A stretch of DNA of 64,000 bases from Mycobacterium sp. AZCC_0083 (GTDB lineage: Bacteria; Actinomycetota; Actinomycetes; Mycobacteriales; Mycobacteriaceae), in assembly GCF_014202335.1 (NCBI RefSeq), contig NZ_JACHGP010000003.1, forward strand, positions 372,001 to 436,000, given 5' to 3'. The notes under the pieces are model-generated. The model did no database searches, was not told where the DNA came from, and saw only the letters and a program-made list of their open reading frames with translations. Below, one piece after another: positions 8,111 through 17,584 of this stretch. Numbering within the stretch: position 1 is the stretch's first letter; each line of letters starts with the position of its first letter. The translations under genes and the position numbers were made by a program.

Positions 8111-9372
8111 CTCAGCCCGGTAGCGGACCGCCGTCGCCGCGATATCGCGTCAACACTGGCCGCCAGTAGCAGGACGCCACCGGTGACCAGGAAGTTGATG
8201 TAGGACGACTGATTCAGCAGGCCGAGTCCGTTGGCGATCGTCGCGACCACCACGCCGCCGATCACGGCATCGAGCGCACGGCCCTTGCCGCCGAACAGGC
8301 TGGTGCCGCCGATCACCGCCGCGCCGACCGCGTACAGCAGGACGTTGCCAGCGCCCGAGGATGCGGATACCTTGCCGCCGTACGACGCTGCGATGATGCC
8401 GCTCACCGCCGCCAGCGCCGAGCACACCACGAACACCGACATCCGGATCCGGTCGACGTTGACACCCGCGCGCCGTGCCGCCTCTGCGTTGCCGCCAACG
8501 GCGTAGATGTGCCGACCATAAGCGGTCCGGGTCAGCACGAACGTCAACACGATGAGCAGTACCCCGACCAACGGCAGAACGTAGGGGATACCGCGGATCT
8601 CGATGTTCCTGTTGACGCTGCGGTTGAGGCTGAGCAGGTAGGTGACACCGAGGGTCACCGCGCCAACGCCGACGATGCGCGCCGCCACCACCCCGAACGG
8701 TGCATGGTGCAGCCCGGCCGCGACCTTGCTGCGGTGCCGGTACAGCTCAAGACCGGCATAGCCGACGACGACCAGCAGCGCGCAGATCCAACCCACCGTC
8801 ACGGGCAGGTTGTCGATGGTGATGCCCCGGATCACCGGATCGTCCACCCGGACCGATCCACCCTCACCGATCAGCTTGAGCGTAACGCCTTGCAGCCCAA
8901 GGAAGAACGCGAGAGTCACCACGAATGACGGGATGCCGAGCTTGGCCCGCAGCAGCCCGATCGACAGGCCGATCAGCGCTCCGCAGGCCACACCTGCCAG
9001 CACCGCAGCCCACCACGGAAATCCGTGGTTGGTGATGGTCAGCGCCATCGCACAGGCCGACACACCGCCTGCCACGCCAGCGGACAGGTCGATGTCACCG
9101 AGCAACAGAACGAAGATCAGCCCCATCGCGAGCACGCAGATCGAACCGGCCTGGGTCACCAGGTTGGCCAGGTTGAGCGCCGACATGAACCGCTCGTTGG
9201 CCAACCCGAACACGATGAACAGCACGACCAGACCGAGAACTGCGGGCAGCGAACCCATGTCACCGCCGCGTACCCGTTGCAGGTAGCCGCGCGCGGCATC
9301 GCGGAACGTCTCGTCGGAGTGGGTATCGGCCACGAAGTCCGAATCGGCGAGTTCGGGTTTGACGGTGGTCAT
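8107..9372 (-). CDS. xylH: Xylose-type ABC transporter permease
   Basis: A 421-residue multi-spanning membrane protein of the branched-chain/ribose/xylose permease family, with about ten hydrophobic segments and the characteristic stretch LGDIDLSAG followed later by YAVGGNAEAARRAGVNV. It forms the membrane channel for the binding protein at 10186-11262, driven by the ATPase at 9384-10178. I start it at the ATG 9372 (MTTVKPELADSDF), which follows the ATPase stop by 11 bp. Upstream codons in the same frame do not look like protein. The call as xylose transport rests on the adjacent xylose isomerase. The 3' end overlaps the convergent cupin gene by four bases. Confidence 0.88.
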   Translation of the reverse strand: MTTVKPELADSDFVADTHSDETFRDAARGYLQRVRGGDMGSLPAVLGLVVLFIVFGLANERFMSALNLANLVTQAGSICVLAMGLIFVLLLGDIDLSAGVAGGVSACAMALTITNHGFPWWAAVLAGVACGALIGLSIGLLRAKLGIPSFVVTLAFFLGLQGVTLKLIGEGGSVRVDDPVIRGITIDNLPVTVGWICALLVVVGYAGLELYRHRSKVAAGLHHAPFGVVAARIVGVGAVTLGVTYLLSLNRSVNRNIEIRGIPYVLPLVGVLLIVLTFVLTRTAYGRHIYAVGGNAEAARRAGVNVDRIRMSVFVVCSALAAVSGIIAASYGGKVSASSGAGNVLLYAVGAAVIGGTSLFGGKGRALDAVIGGVVVATIANGLGLLNQSSYINFLVTGGVLLLAASVDAISRRRRSATGLS

Positions 9373-9383
9373 TTCGCGATCCT

Positions 9384-10178
9384 TCACATCGACTGCGCAG
9401 CTTCGGCAGGCGCGAGGCCGAGATTGCCGGAGCGACCGGCGGTGATCAGCTCCACCACCTGACCGTGGGTGACCTCGGACGCCTTGACCTCGGCCGCCAC
9501 CCGGCCCAGGTACAGCGCACAGATCCGGTCGGCCACCTCGAATACGTCGACCATGTTGTGCGAGATGAGCACCACGCCAAGACCCTGATCGGCCAGTCGG
9601 CGCACCAGGTCGATGACCTGCCGGGTCTGCGCAACTCCCAGTGCCGCCGTTGGTTCGTCGAGCAGCACCACCCTGGAGTTCCACAACACGCACTTGGCGA
9701 TGGCGACGGTTTGGCGCTGGCCGCCGGACAGGCTGGAGACGGCCTGGCGCACGGACTTCACCGTGCGTACCGACAAGGACGCAAGGGCCTCCCTTGCCAA
9801 CGTCTCCATCCTGGCTTCGTCGAGCACACCTCGGTGCTTGAGCTCTCGGCCCAGGAACATGTTGGAGACGATGTCGAGGTTGTCGCACAGGGCGAGGTCC
9901 TGGTAGACCACCTCGACACCAAGGGCCGCAACGTCGTTGGGCCCATGCACCGTGACCGGCTTGCCCTCGAAGAGATAGATCCCGCTGTCGATCGGGTGGA
10001 TCCCGGCGATCGCCTTTACCAGCGTCGACTTACCGGCGCCGTTGTCGCCCACCAACGCGGTCACCTCGCCGGGATACACCTTGAAGTCGACGTCGTGCAG
10101 GACGTGCACGACACCGAAACTCTTGTTGACTCCCTGGAGCTCGAGGATGGGTGCCGTCGGGGTCACCTCTTCGGGCAT
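9384..10178 (-). CDS. xylG: Sugar ABC transporter ATP-binding protein
   Basis: A 264-residue ATPase with Walker A GDNGAGKST, signature LSGGQRQTVAIA, Walker B VVLLDEPTAA and the H-loop LISHNM. It is a single-cassette protein, whereas E. coli XylG and RbsA are double-length, so it presumably works as a homodimer with the permease at 8107-9372. It is encoded between the binding protein and the permease with gaps of 7 and 11 bp, so all three are one transcript. Confidence 0.88.
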   Translation of the reverse strand: MPEEVTPTAPILELQGVNKSFGVVHVLHDVDFKVYPGEVTALVGDNGAGKSTLVKAIAGIHPIDSGIYLFEGKPVTVHGPNDVAALGVEVVYQDLALCDNLDIVSNMFLGRELKHRGVLDEARMETLAREALASLSVRTVKSVRQAVSSLSGGQRQTVAIAKCVLWNSRVVLLDEPTAALGVAQTRQVIDLVRRLADQGLGVVLISHNMVDVFEVADRICALYLGRVAAEVKASEVTHGQVVELITAGRSGNLGLAPAEAAQSM

Positions 10179-10185
10179 CGGTCGG

Positions 10186-11262
10186 TCAGAGCCCCGCTGC
10201 GGTGCAGATCGCCGCGAACTGGCCGGTGCACACCTCGTCCTTGGACTGACCGCCGTCCTTGAAGACGACGTCGACGTTGTCCTTCGTGATCGCCTTAGGG
10301 ATCAGGAGAACCGAGGGCACGTCCCGGTTGCCCTTGTCGTCGCGCGAGGTGGCGTCGGTGCTGACGGTCTCGCCCTTGACGAGTGCGATCGCGGCCTTGG
10401 CCAGTGCGTCGGCTTCCTCCTTCGCGGACTTGTAGACGGTCACACACTGCGTTCCGGCAAGGACGTTCTGCAGACCCTCGACGGTCGCGTCCTGACCCGT
10501 GACCGGCACCTGCCCGGCGCGCTTGTTCTTCTCCAGGATCGAGATGACCGATCCGGCAAGCCCGTCGTTGGCGGCGTAGACGCCGTCGATCTTCCCGTCA
10601 GCTGCGGTGTACATCTGCTCGAAGATGGTGACGGCCTTGTCGTTGTCCCAGTCCGGCACCGCCTGCTCACCGACGACTTTGATACTCGGCGTCTTGTCGA
10701 CCGCCGAGTGCGCACCGGACGTGAACAGGGTGGCGTTGTTGTCGGTGGGAGAACCGTTGAGGAACACCACGTTCGCCGGCTTCCCGCCAAGGCAGTCGAC
10801 CAGGCCCTGGCCCTGGAGTTGACCGACTTTGGTGTTGTCGAACGAGATGTAGACATCGGCCCCACCACCGAGCGTCAGCCGGTCGTAGTCGATGGTCTTG
10901 ACGCCCTGGCTTGCCGCCTTCTGCTGAATGGCGGCGCCGCTGTCGGAGTCGAGGTTCACGATCGCCAGCACGGTCACGCCGTCGGCGATCATTCCGTCGG
11001 CGATGGTGGCCATGGTATCGGCCGAACCCTCGGCGTTCTGGATCGTGTACGGGACGCCGGCCGCCTTGAAGGCCGCCTCGAGCGCGGGTCGGTCCTTGGA
11101 CTCCCATCGGACCGACGATTTGGTGTCGGGCAGGATCACCCCGATCTTGCCCTTGGCCTGGCCTCCCCCATCGCCACCGCCGCTGTCGCTGCTGCTACAC
11201 CCGGTCAGGGTCAGCCCCGCTCCGACGAGCACGGCGAACACCAGAGATCCCATTCGCTTCAT
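10186..11262 (-). CDS. xylF: Xylose/sugar-binding lipoprotein
   Basis: A 358-residue periplasmic-binding-protein type 1 (ribose/xylose class). It has a signal peptide with lipobox LTLTGC near residue 21, followed by a Ser/Gly linker. The mature part begins GKIGVILPDTKSSVRWESKD, typical of XylF. I chose the ATG at 11262 (MKRMGSLVF), which has GGGAG about 9 bases upstream; the earlier in-frame ATG at 11301 lies in the operator region. It is the first gene of the transport operon. The promoter region carries a candidate ROK operator and a CRP-like site. The ligand is inferred as D-xylose from the neighbouring isomerase. Confidence 0.88.
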   Translation of the reverse strand: MKRMGSLVFAVLVGAGLTLTGCSSSDSGGGDGGGQAKGKIGVILPDTKSSVRWESKDRPALEAAFKAAGVPYTIQNAEGSADTMATIADGMIADGVTVLAIVNLDSDSGAAIQQKAASQGVKTIDYDRLTLGGGADVYISFDNTKVGQLQGQGLVDCLGGKPANVVFLNGSPTDNNATLFTSGAHSAVDKTPSIKVVGEQAVPDWDNDKAVTIFEQMYTAADGKIDGVYAANDGLAGSVISILEKNKRAGQVPVTGQDATVEGLQNVLAGTQCVTVYKSAKEEADALAKAAIALVKGETVSTDATSRDDKGNRDVPSVLLIPKAITKDNVDVVFKDGGQSKDEVCTGQFAAICTAAGL

Positions 11263-11283
11263 GGAGATGCTCCCAACCTTCCG

Positions 11284-11323
11284 ATTTGTTGTTTGGGACA
11301 ACTTATAGCGTGACGCACATCAC
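11284..11323 (-). promoter_or_regulatory. xylF promoter: ROK operator, -10 and CRP-like site
   Basis: The plus strand reads GATTTGTT (11283-11290), nine bases, then AACTTAT. This is the same layout as the site at 12593-12616, and within it GTTGT-TTGGG-ACAAC (11288-11302) is an inverted repeat. On the minus strand a -10-like TATAAG covers 11303-11308. Just upstream, GTGA-N6-TCAC (11310-11323) fits the CRP family consensus and suggests catabolite control. Confidence 0.6.
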
Positions 11324-11349
11324 GTCCAGGAAATGCCCGAGTACGGCCG

Positions 11350-12573
11350 TCAGCGGGCACCCATGAGATGCTCGAGCGCCAACTGGTTGAGCCGCACGAA
11401 TCCGAATCCCCGTGAACCAAAATATGATTCGGCATCGAAGTCTTCGTACGCGGACCGGTCGGCCAATAGGTCGCGGTAGGTTTCGCCTGGGTTGAGGGTC
11501 GGCCGCCGCAGCTCGTCGACGCGTGCGGCCGCCATGGCCTCGGCAACCTCGGGGTCGGCGCGGAACGCCGCGGCACGCTGCTTGAGCAGGAGGTACATCC
11601 GCATGTTCGTCGCGGCCGAGACCCACATCCCCGCGACGTCCTCGGTGCGACTCGGCTTGTAGTCGAAGTGGCGGGGGCCGGAGTAGCTGGGTCCGCCGTC
11701 GGCACCGCCGTGCTCCAGCAGGTCGACGAGTGCGAACGCGTTGGCGAGGTCACCGTGACCGAACACCAGGTCCTGGTCGAACTTGATGCCACGCTGACCG
11801 TTGAGGTCGATGTGGAACAACTTGCCGCTGTACAGCGCCTGGCTGATGCCGTGCACGAAGTTCAGCCCTGCCATCTGTTCGTGTCCGGTCTCCGGGTTGA
11901 CGCCGACCAACTCGGGGTGGGCGAGCGTCTCGATGAACGCCAGCGCATGGCCGACGGTTGGCAGCAGGATGTCGCCGCGCGGCTCGTTGGGCTTCGGCTC
12001 GATCGCGAAACGCATGGGATAGCCGTTGTCGGTGACGTACTCGCACAACAGATCGAGGGCCTCGCGGTAGCGCGCGAAGGCGGCCTGGACGTCCTTGGCG
12101 CTGTCGTACTCGCTGCCCTCCCGCCCACCCCAGAGGACGAAGGTCTGCGCGCCGAGTTCGGCGGCGAGATCGATGTTGCGCAGCACCTTGCGCAGCGCGA
12201 AGCGGCGCACTGCGCGGTCGTTGCTGGTGAATCCGCCGTCCTTGAAGACGGGCTGGGTGAACAGGTTCGTCGTCACCATCGGCACGGTGATCCCGGTGGA
12301 TTGCAGTGCCGCCGACAGCCGACCAATTGCACGCCGCCGATCGCCGTCCGAACAACCGAAGGGGAACAGGTCGTCGTCGTGGAAGGTCAGGCCGTGTGCG
12401 CCCAATTCGGCCAGCCGTTCGACGGCCTCGACCACGTCGACCGCAGGACGGGTCGCCACGCCGAACGGATCGGCGCCGGTCCACCCCACGGTCCACAGGC
12501 CGAAGGAGAACTTGTCCGACGCTTGCGGGACCAGGTCGTTGGCGGCCGGAATGCGAGACTCGAGAACGGACAT
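11350..12573 (-). CDS. xylA: Xylose isomerase
   Basis: A 407-residue TIM-barrel enzyme that interconverts D-xylose and D-xylulose. It shows the actinobacterial class I signatures: [17 protein letters not shown] at the start, the catalytic-His segment [25 protein letters not shown], the metal-binding [11 protein letters not shown] and [14 protein letters not shown]. The length is normal for the short class. The start at 12573 (MSVLESRIP) follows a GGCGGAG-type Shine-Dalgarno. The next gene upstream is the divergent ROK regulator, with the shared operator between them. No xylulokinase gene is visible in the window. Confidence 0.95.
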   Translation of the reverse strand: MSVLESRIPAANDLVPQASDKFSFGLWTVGWTGADPFGVATRPAVDVVEAVERLAELGAHGLTFHDDDLFPFGCSDGDRRRAIGRLSAALQSTGITVPMVTTNLFTQPVFKDGGFTSNDRAVRRFALRKVLRNIDLAAELGAQTFVLWGGREGSEYDSAKDVQAAFARYREALDLLCEYVTDNGYPMRFAIEPKPNEPRGDILLPTVGHALAFIETLAHPELVGVNPETGHEQMAGLNFVHGISQALYSGKLFHIDLNGQRGIKFDQDLVFGHGDLANAFALVDLLEHGGADGGPSYSGPRHFDYKPSRTEDVAGMWVSAATNMRMYLLLKQRAAAFRADPEVAEAMAAARVDELRRPTLNPGETYRDLLADRSAYEDFDAESYFGSRGFGFVRLNQLALEHLMGAR

Positions 12574-12592
12574 CTCCGCCTCCTCAAGGCTA

Positions 12593-12617
12593 GATTTGTT
12601 CAGACGCCGAACATATG
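12593..12617. promoter_or_regulatory. ROK/XylR operator between xylA and its regulator
   Basis: It reads GATTTGTT, nine bases, then AACATAT. Inside this, TGTTC-N7-GAACA (12597-12613) is a perfect inverted repeat. The same half-sites and spacing occur in front of xylF. Confidence 0.6.
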
Positions 12618-12660
12618 ATGTGGTCCAGGCCACTGTCAATGGGTAGCGGGGAGGAGTGCC

Positions 12661-13815
12661 GTGGACCGCACCGCGCGGATCGGAACCAGCACCGACGACG
12701 TCCGTCGGCGCAACCTCTCCGGCGTGCTCGTGTTGGTCCATCGTCACCGCGGAATGAGCCGCGCGGAGTTGACCCGTCGAACCGGGCTGTCGCGATCGAC
12801 GGTCAAGGATCTCGTCGAGGAGTTGGTCGAACATGGCCTGGTCGAGGAGGCTCAACCCGCGGCATCCACCCAGGTCGGCCGCCCCAGCCCGGTAGTGCGG
12901 CCACAGAACCGCAGGCTGGCGATAGCGGTGAACCCCGAAATCGATTCCGTCACCATCGGTTTGGTTGGCCTCGGCGGATCTGTTCTCGAGATGACGAGAC
13001 GTACCACCACCGGCATCCCAACTCCCGAGCAGACGGTGGCTCTTGCCGCCGAGACGATTCAGGCAATGCGGCGGCAACTGGGGACCGACCGTGGCGTCAC
13101 CGCGATCGGCGTCGCCGCTCCCGGTCTGGTGCACGCGGCCGGTTCCATGGTCCGGCTGGCACCCAATTTGGGTTGGGAAGACGCGCCGATCGGTCAAATG
13201 CTCAGCGCAGCAACTGGACTACCGGTGTTCGCGGCCAACGACGCCAACCTCGGCGCGGTCGCCGAGCACATCTTCGGGCGGCACCTGAACGCCGAGCACA
13301 TGATCTATGTCAACGGCGGTGCAGGCGGCATCGGTGCCGGCGTGGTGGTTGCCGGTGAACTCCTCGACGGGGTGGCCGGCTACGCCGGCGAACTCGGCCA
13401 TACCTACGTGGGCGGCTTGGGGGTGTGTCACTGCGGCAGGGTCGGCTGCCTCGAAACGGAGGTCAGCCAATCCCAGACCTACGCCACCGATTCCACAGCG
13501 GTCGCGAAAACCGTTGAACGCCAGGCCCAGTACCTCGGCATTGCACTCGGCAATGCGGTCAACATGCTGAACCCCGGGCTGATCGTGCTCGGGGGGTTCC
13601 TCCAGGCCTTTCCCTCGCTCGCAGCCGACGTGCTCAACGACGCGGTCGCGCGGCACAGCCTGCGTGAACCCCACGATCTGGTCCGGATCGTGCCGGCCAG
13701 CCTGGGATCGCAGACACTGATGATCGGCGCAGCCGAGCTGGCGTTCGCGCCCTTACTCGCCGATCCCGCCGCGCACTATCAGCAGGGCATCGACCGCGAC
13801 GGCACCATCGGCTGA
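12661..13815 (+). CDS. xylR: ROK family transcriptional regulator of xylose genes
   Basis: A 384-residue protein with an N-terminal winged helix-turn-helix ([20 protein letters not shown], residues about 30-50) and a C-terminal ROK sugar-kinase-like domain. The latter has the zinc-binding pattern [10 protein letters not shown] near residues 259-268 and the ROK signature around [13 protein letters not shown]. It probably represses xylA and xylFGH and is released by xylose. GTG at 12661 is preceded by GGGGAGGAG. The last 63 bp overlap the end of the convergent acyl-CoA synthetase gene. Confidence 0.9.
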   Translation: MDRTARIGTSTDDVRRRNLSGVLVLVHRHRGMSRAELTRRTGLSRSTVKDLVEELVEHGLVEEAQPAASTQVGRPSPVVRPQNRRLAIAVNPEIDSVTIGLVGLGGSVLEMTRRTTTGIPTPEQTVALAAETIQAMRRQLGTDRGVTAIGVAAPGLVHAAGSMVRLAPNLGWEDAPIGQMLSAATGLPVFAANDANLGAVAEHIFGRHLNAEHMIYVNGGAGGIGAGVVVAGELLDGVAGYAGELGHTYVGGLGVCHCGRVGCLETEVSQSQTYATDSTAVAKTVERQAQYLGIALGNAVNMLNPGLIVLGGFLQAFPSLAADVLNDAVARHSLREPHDLVRIVPASLGSQTLMIGAAELAFAPLLADPAAHYQQGIDRDGTIG

Positions 13816-15819
13816 CGCGATCACCGGGTTCGCCTCGACGGCGTCGATGGCGTCCCCGAGTTCGGTTGCCAGGGTAGAGAATGCGACGACGACGTCGGCC
13901 AGCGCCGTCAGGTCAGCAGGTCCGCTACCACGCCATCCCGCCAGCAGAGCCCGGATGCGCGTCCCGTCGAGCAGTCGCATCGCACCGGCCCGCGACAGTG
14001 GCGGAAGTGCGACCGCCCGATCGTCCAGCAGTTCGACCAACGTGCCGCCCGCAGCGACTACCAGCAGCGGACCGAAGGCCGGGTCGCGCACTACGCCCAC
14101 GGAGATCTCCACCCCTTCGGTGATCATCGGTTGCACGGTGACGGCGGGTCCCAGCCGATGCGCCATCGCCGTGTACTCCGCACGCAGCGTCTCCTCATCG
14201 CCGATCCCGAGCACGACGCCACCGATGTCGCTCTTGTGCTCGGCGCCCAGCGTCTTCAGCGCGACGGGATAGCCGATCTCGCGGCCGGCCGCCAGCGTCG
14301 CCTCCACCGATTCCGCGACACCCGACCGCGCCACCGGGATGCCGTAATCGGCCAGCAACTCGAAGGCCGCGCCGGGACTCCAATCGGCCAACCGGTGCAG
14401 CCAGCGGTCACGTCGGGCCTGATCGACACCGGAGTCGGAATGGTCGATCGGCAGCGGCCATGCGGCCAGGTGCCCGAGCGCGGCCAGCCCACTGGTCGTG
14501 CCTTCGAGCACCGCGATGCCGTTGCTGCGCAGCCGTTCCGCAACTGCCCGGTCGATGGCCGACGGTATCGAAGTCAGCACGGCGAGCGGGGCGTCCGTCT
14601 CAGCCGCGACGTCCACTGCAGCGTCTGCGTAGGCAGTGTCACCATCGAACTCGGTGACCAGATCGACCGCGAGCGCGGTGACGGCCACCGCGGGATCGTC
14701 GGCGATTAGGCGCAAGCTGGCCCGAAACAGCTCGTGGGTGTCGGCGCCGGTGCCCCAGAGGTCGAGCGGGTTGGTCGCGGTCAGTCCTTCGTCGAGCAGT
14801 TCTTCGATGGCCAGCACCGTGGGCTCCGACAGTGTCGCGAAGTCGACGCCAAGTGCATGGGCCAGATCGGCGGTGAGCGCACGCTCGGCGCCCGAGTCGT
14901 GCACCGTCGCGATGCCCCCGTGGTGGGTTCTAGCCGTGCGGTTGCGTCGCGTGCCCATCGAGAACAGCTCGATCGTGTCGGCGAACTCGGCGAGGTCGCG
15001 CACCCGGACCGCACCGACGGCGTCGCAGAACGCATGCCATCCGGCGTCCCCACCGGCCAGCGCACCGGAGTGCGCCGCGACCATGGCACTACCTGTCGGC
15101 GAGCCGCCGACAGGTACGATCACCACCGGCACATCGCGTTCGGCGGCTCGCAGCAGTGCTCGGCGCAGCCGGGGCGCGGCCCGTGGTGTCTCCATCAGCA
15201 GGGCGAGCAGCGTCGTGCCCGGGTCGTCGAGTGCGTAGTCGACGTAGTCGGCGGTGTCGGTGACGAGTTCCTGGCCCGACGACACTGCGAGCCGATACCC
15301 GAACCCGCGCCGGGAGCGCAGTAGCGCCGAGAACGCCGATCCGGAGTGAGTGATCAGGCTGACCCCGCCGGACGGCAACGGGTCGGGCTCCAGATAGCCC
15401 AGTGCGCGAACGCCGCTCACGTTGTTGACGAAGCCCATGCAGCCTGCGCCGCACACCGCCATGCCCGCCGCCGATGCGACGGCGGCGACCTTGTCGCGAA
15501 GTCCGTGTGCTGAACCGAAGAGCACGGCGGACGGCACCCCGGCGTCGGCGGCCGCCTCCAACTGGCCGATCAGCGCGCCGTCGGGCACCCCCAGCAGCAC
15601 CAGGTCGACGGCCTCGCCCAGATCGGCAAGGGACGGCGCACAGGGCAGGTCGCCGATCCGGTCGTAGCGCGGATTCACCAAATGCATGCGCGCCGAACTT
15701 CGTTGCGCCTCGATGACCATCCGCGCACCGAAGCTGTCCGGCTTGGCGCTGGCGCCGACCACCGCCACCGAACGGGCGCCGAGCATCGTCGCGACTGCCA
15801 CTCGGCGTGCGTCCTCCAT
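13753..15819 (-). CDS. NDP-forming acyl-CoA synthetase (acetate-CoA ligase family)
   Basis: A 688-residue ADP-forming acyl-CoA synthetase. It has an N-terminal CoA-binding domain (LGARSVAVVGASAKPDSFG), two succinyl-CoA-synthetase-like flavodoxin domains carrying the phospho-histidine motif AAHSGALAGGD, and a C-terminal ATP-grasp domain (YPVALKTLGAEHKSDIGGV). It converts a carboxylic acid, ATP and CoA to an acyl-CoA, or the reverse. The start at 15819 (MEDARRVAVATML) is 5 bp after the CrtI-like gene, so the two form one operon that starts next to TetR operator 2. It may activate the carboxylate product of amine oxidation before the acyl-CoA dehydrogenase acts. The 3' end overlaps the ROK gene by 63 bp. 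Confidence 0.88.
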   Translation of the reverse strand: MEDARRVAVATMLGARSVAVVGASAKPDSFGARMVIEAQRSSARMHLVNPRYDRIGDLPCAPSLADLGEAVDLVLLGVPDGALIGQLEAAADAGVPSAVLFGSAHGLRDKVAAVASAAGMAVCGAGCMGFVNNVSGVRALGYLEPDPLPSGGVSLITHSGSAFSALLRSRRGFGYRLAVSSGQELVTDTADYVDYALDDPGTTLLALLMETPRAAPRLRRALLRAAERDVPVVIVPVGGSPTGSAMVAAHSGALAGGDAGWHAFCDAVGAVRVRDLAEFADTIELFSMGTRRNRTARTHHGGIATVHDSGAERALTADLAHALGVDFATLSEPTVLAIEELLDEGLTATNPLDLWGTGADTHELFRASLRLIADDPAVAVTALAVDLVTEFDGDTAYADAAVDVAAETDAPLAVLTSIPSAIDRAVAERLRSNGIAVLEGTTSGLAALGHLAAWPLPIDHSDSGVDQARRDRWLHRLADWSPGAAFELLADYGIPVARSGVAESVEATLAAGREIGYPVALKTLGAEHKSDIGGVVLGIGDEETLRAEYTAMAHRLGPAVTVQPMITEGVEISVGVVRDPAFGPLLVVAAGGTLVELLDDRAVALPPLSRAGAMRLLDGTRIRALLAGWRGSGPADLTALADVVVAFSTLATELGDAIDAVEANPVIASADGAVAVDALLIVRGGIGE

Positions 15820-15824
15820 CGCGG

Positions 15825-17468
15825 CTACCGGCGCCCCAGTGCCGAGCGCAGCCTGCTGCTGCCCTTCTTCTTGTCGGCCAGCGCCGCCCTGGCGGCCTGC
15901 CAGCCAGGGATGCCGCACACGCCGCCACCTGCATGGGTGGCCGAGCTGCCGTTGTACAGGCCTGCGATCGGGGTGCGGTAGTCGGCAAACCCGGGCGCGG
16001 GCCGCATGTGGAACAGCTGCTCCAGCGAGAGTTCGCCGTGGAAGATGTTGCCGCCGATCAGCCCGTACTCGACCTCCATCTCGTGCGGTCCGACGACGTC
16101 GCGGTGCGTGATCGACGCCTTGAACCCCGGCGCGACCTGGTCGTAGGTGTCGATCACACGGTCCGCATAGGCGTCGAGCTCCTCGGTATGCGGTGCGTTC
16201 GCCCACTCCGCGGGGCACCACTGGGTGAACAGCGACATGATGTGCGTGCCATCGGGATTGAGCGTCTTGTCCAACGTCGTCGGGATGACGCCGTCGCTGA
16301 ACGGCAGCGTTGCGGCCTTGCCGACGCGGGCTTCCTGGAAGGCGGTCTCGAGGTACTCGATCGACGGCGCCATCTCGATCGATCCGGTGAGGTGTTCGGC
16401 CTCACCGGAACTCGGGTTCGCGGTGAAGCTGGGCAGCTCGGACAGTGCGACGTTGATCTTCACCACGCCGCTGCGCGTCTTCCAGTGTTCGATGTCGCCG
16501 ACGAAATCGTCTGGCAGTTCAGTGCGCGAAAGGTGGTCGAGGAAGGCGATCTTCGGGTGCAACGTGGTGACCACCATGGGGGCCGTCAGCTCTTCGCCGT
16601 TCTCGAGGACGACCCCGCGCACCTGACCACCACGGGTCAGTACGCGGGAACCCCTTGCGTTGGTGCGGATCTCGGCGCCGAAGCTACGGGCCGATTTGGC
16701 GATCGCCGCGGACACTCCGCCCATGCCACCCTCGGGATATCCCCAACTGCCGAGTTGACCGTCGCCGACGTCGCCGATCGAGTGGTGGGCCATCACGTAG
16801 GCGGTTCCCGGTTCGCAGGGGCCTGCCCAGGTTCCGATGATGCCGTTGACGGCCATCAGACCTTTGACTTGCGGTGATTCGAACCAATCGTCGAGCAGGT
16901 CGGCGATGCTCATGGTCAGCAGCCGGGTGATGTCCGCGGTGAGGCGTGGAGTGATCTTGCTACGCAGCGGCCAGGCCAGCTTGGCCAGGTCGAGCAGATC
17001 CGACGGACGCTTCGAGCCGACGTTCGGCGGTACTTGCGTCAGCAGCGGACCCATCACCTCGGCGATGCCGCCGATCCAGTCGTAGTACTCGGGCAACGCG
17101 TCCGCGTCCTTCTTGGAGAACTTGGACAGCTGTTCGTGGGTGCGCTTCGGGTCGTCCTCGTAGATGATCAGCGAGCCGCCCTCGGGAAAGGCCTGGTAGG
17201 ACGGGCCCATCGGGTGCACCTTGTAGCCGTGCCGCTCGAGGTTCAGCTCGCGAACGATGGTAGGTGGCATCAGGCTCATCACGTACGACAGGCGCGTCAC
17301 CCGAAGGTGCGGTGCGTCCTCCCACGGCGCCTCGGTGGTTGCCGCTCCGCCGAGGCTGGCGCGCGATTCCAGCACCAGCGTCTTGGCGCCCGAGCGGGCC
17401 AGATACGCCGCCGAGACCAACCCGTTGTGGCCACCGCCGATCACGATCGCGTCATACGAGTTCGACAT
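15825..17468 (-). CDS. FAD/NAD(P)-binding oxidoreductase, CrtI/PYROXD2 family
   Basis: A 547-residue flavoprotein beginning MSNSYDAIVIGGGHNGLVSA, a classic dinucleotide-binding fold, with a C-terminal FAD signature GLYNGSSATHAGGGVCGIPG. This subfamily resembles phytoene desaturases and mammalian PYROXD2 but is usually not linked to carotenoids; its members are probably amine or other dehydrogenases. No carotenoid genes are nearby. ATG 17468 has GAGG about 5 bases upstream. The gene is divergent from the TetR gene, with operator 2 between them, and is followed by the acyl-CoA synthetase at a gap of 5 bp. Confidence 0.85.
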   Translation of the reverse strand: MSNSYDAIVIGGGHNGLVSAAYLARSGAKTLVLESRASLGGAATTEAPWEDAPHLRVTRLSYVMSLMPPTIVRELNLERHGYKVHPMGPSYQAFPEGGSLIIYEDDPKRTHEQLSKFSKKDADALPEYYDWIGGIAEVMGPLLTQVPPNVGSKRPSDLLDLAKLAWPLRSKITPRLTADITRLLTMSIADLLDDWFESPQVKGLMAVNGIIGTWAGPCEPGTAYVMAHHSIGDVGDGQLGSWGYPEGGMGGVSAAIAKSARSFGAEIRTNARGSRVLTRGGQVRGVVLENGEELTAPMVVTTLHPKIAFLDHLSRTELPDDFVGDIEHWKTRSGVVKINVALSELPSFTANPSSGEAEHLTGSIEMAPSIEYLETAFQEARVGKAATLPFSDGVIPTTLDKTLNPDGTHIMSLFTQWCPAEWANAPHTEELDAYADRVIDTYDQVAPGFKASITHRDVVGPHEMEVEYGLIGGNIFHGELSLEQLFHMRPAPGFADYRTPIAGLYNGSSATHAGGGVCGIPGWQAARAALADKKKGSSRLRSALGRR

Positions 17469-17503
17469 GAGGACCTCTTCCCGGCGGGGGAATCCCACCT
17501 TCC

Positions 17504-17521
17504 TGACTGACTGTTCAATCT
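17504..17521. promoter_or_regulatory. TetR operator 2 (GACTGA-CTGT-TCAATC)
   Basis: This imperfect copy of the palindrome (17505-17520) lies between the divergent CrtI-like and TetR genes. A -10-like TAGGCT lies just downstream toward TetR, so the regulator probably controls itself. Confidence 0.65.
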
Positions 17522-17584
17522 AATCAAGTGTTAGGCTGCAGACAAGTAGCAGCGCCGCTAGTTCACGAGGGGGAACGCAACGAC

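Noticed and set aside
15825..17468. Carotenoid phytoene desaturase crtI
   Set aside because: No crtB, crtE or other carotenoid genes are near. The sequence resembles the broader PYROXD2-like group.
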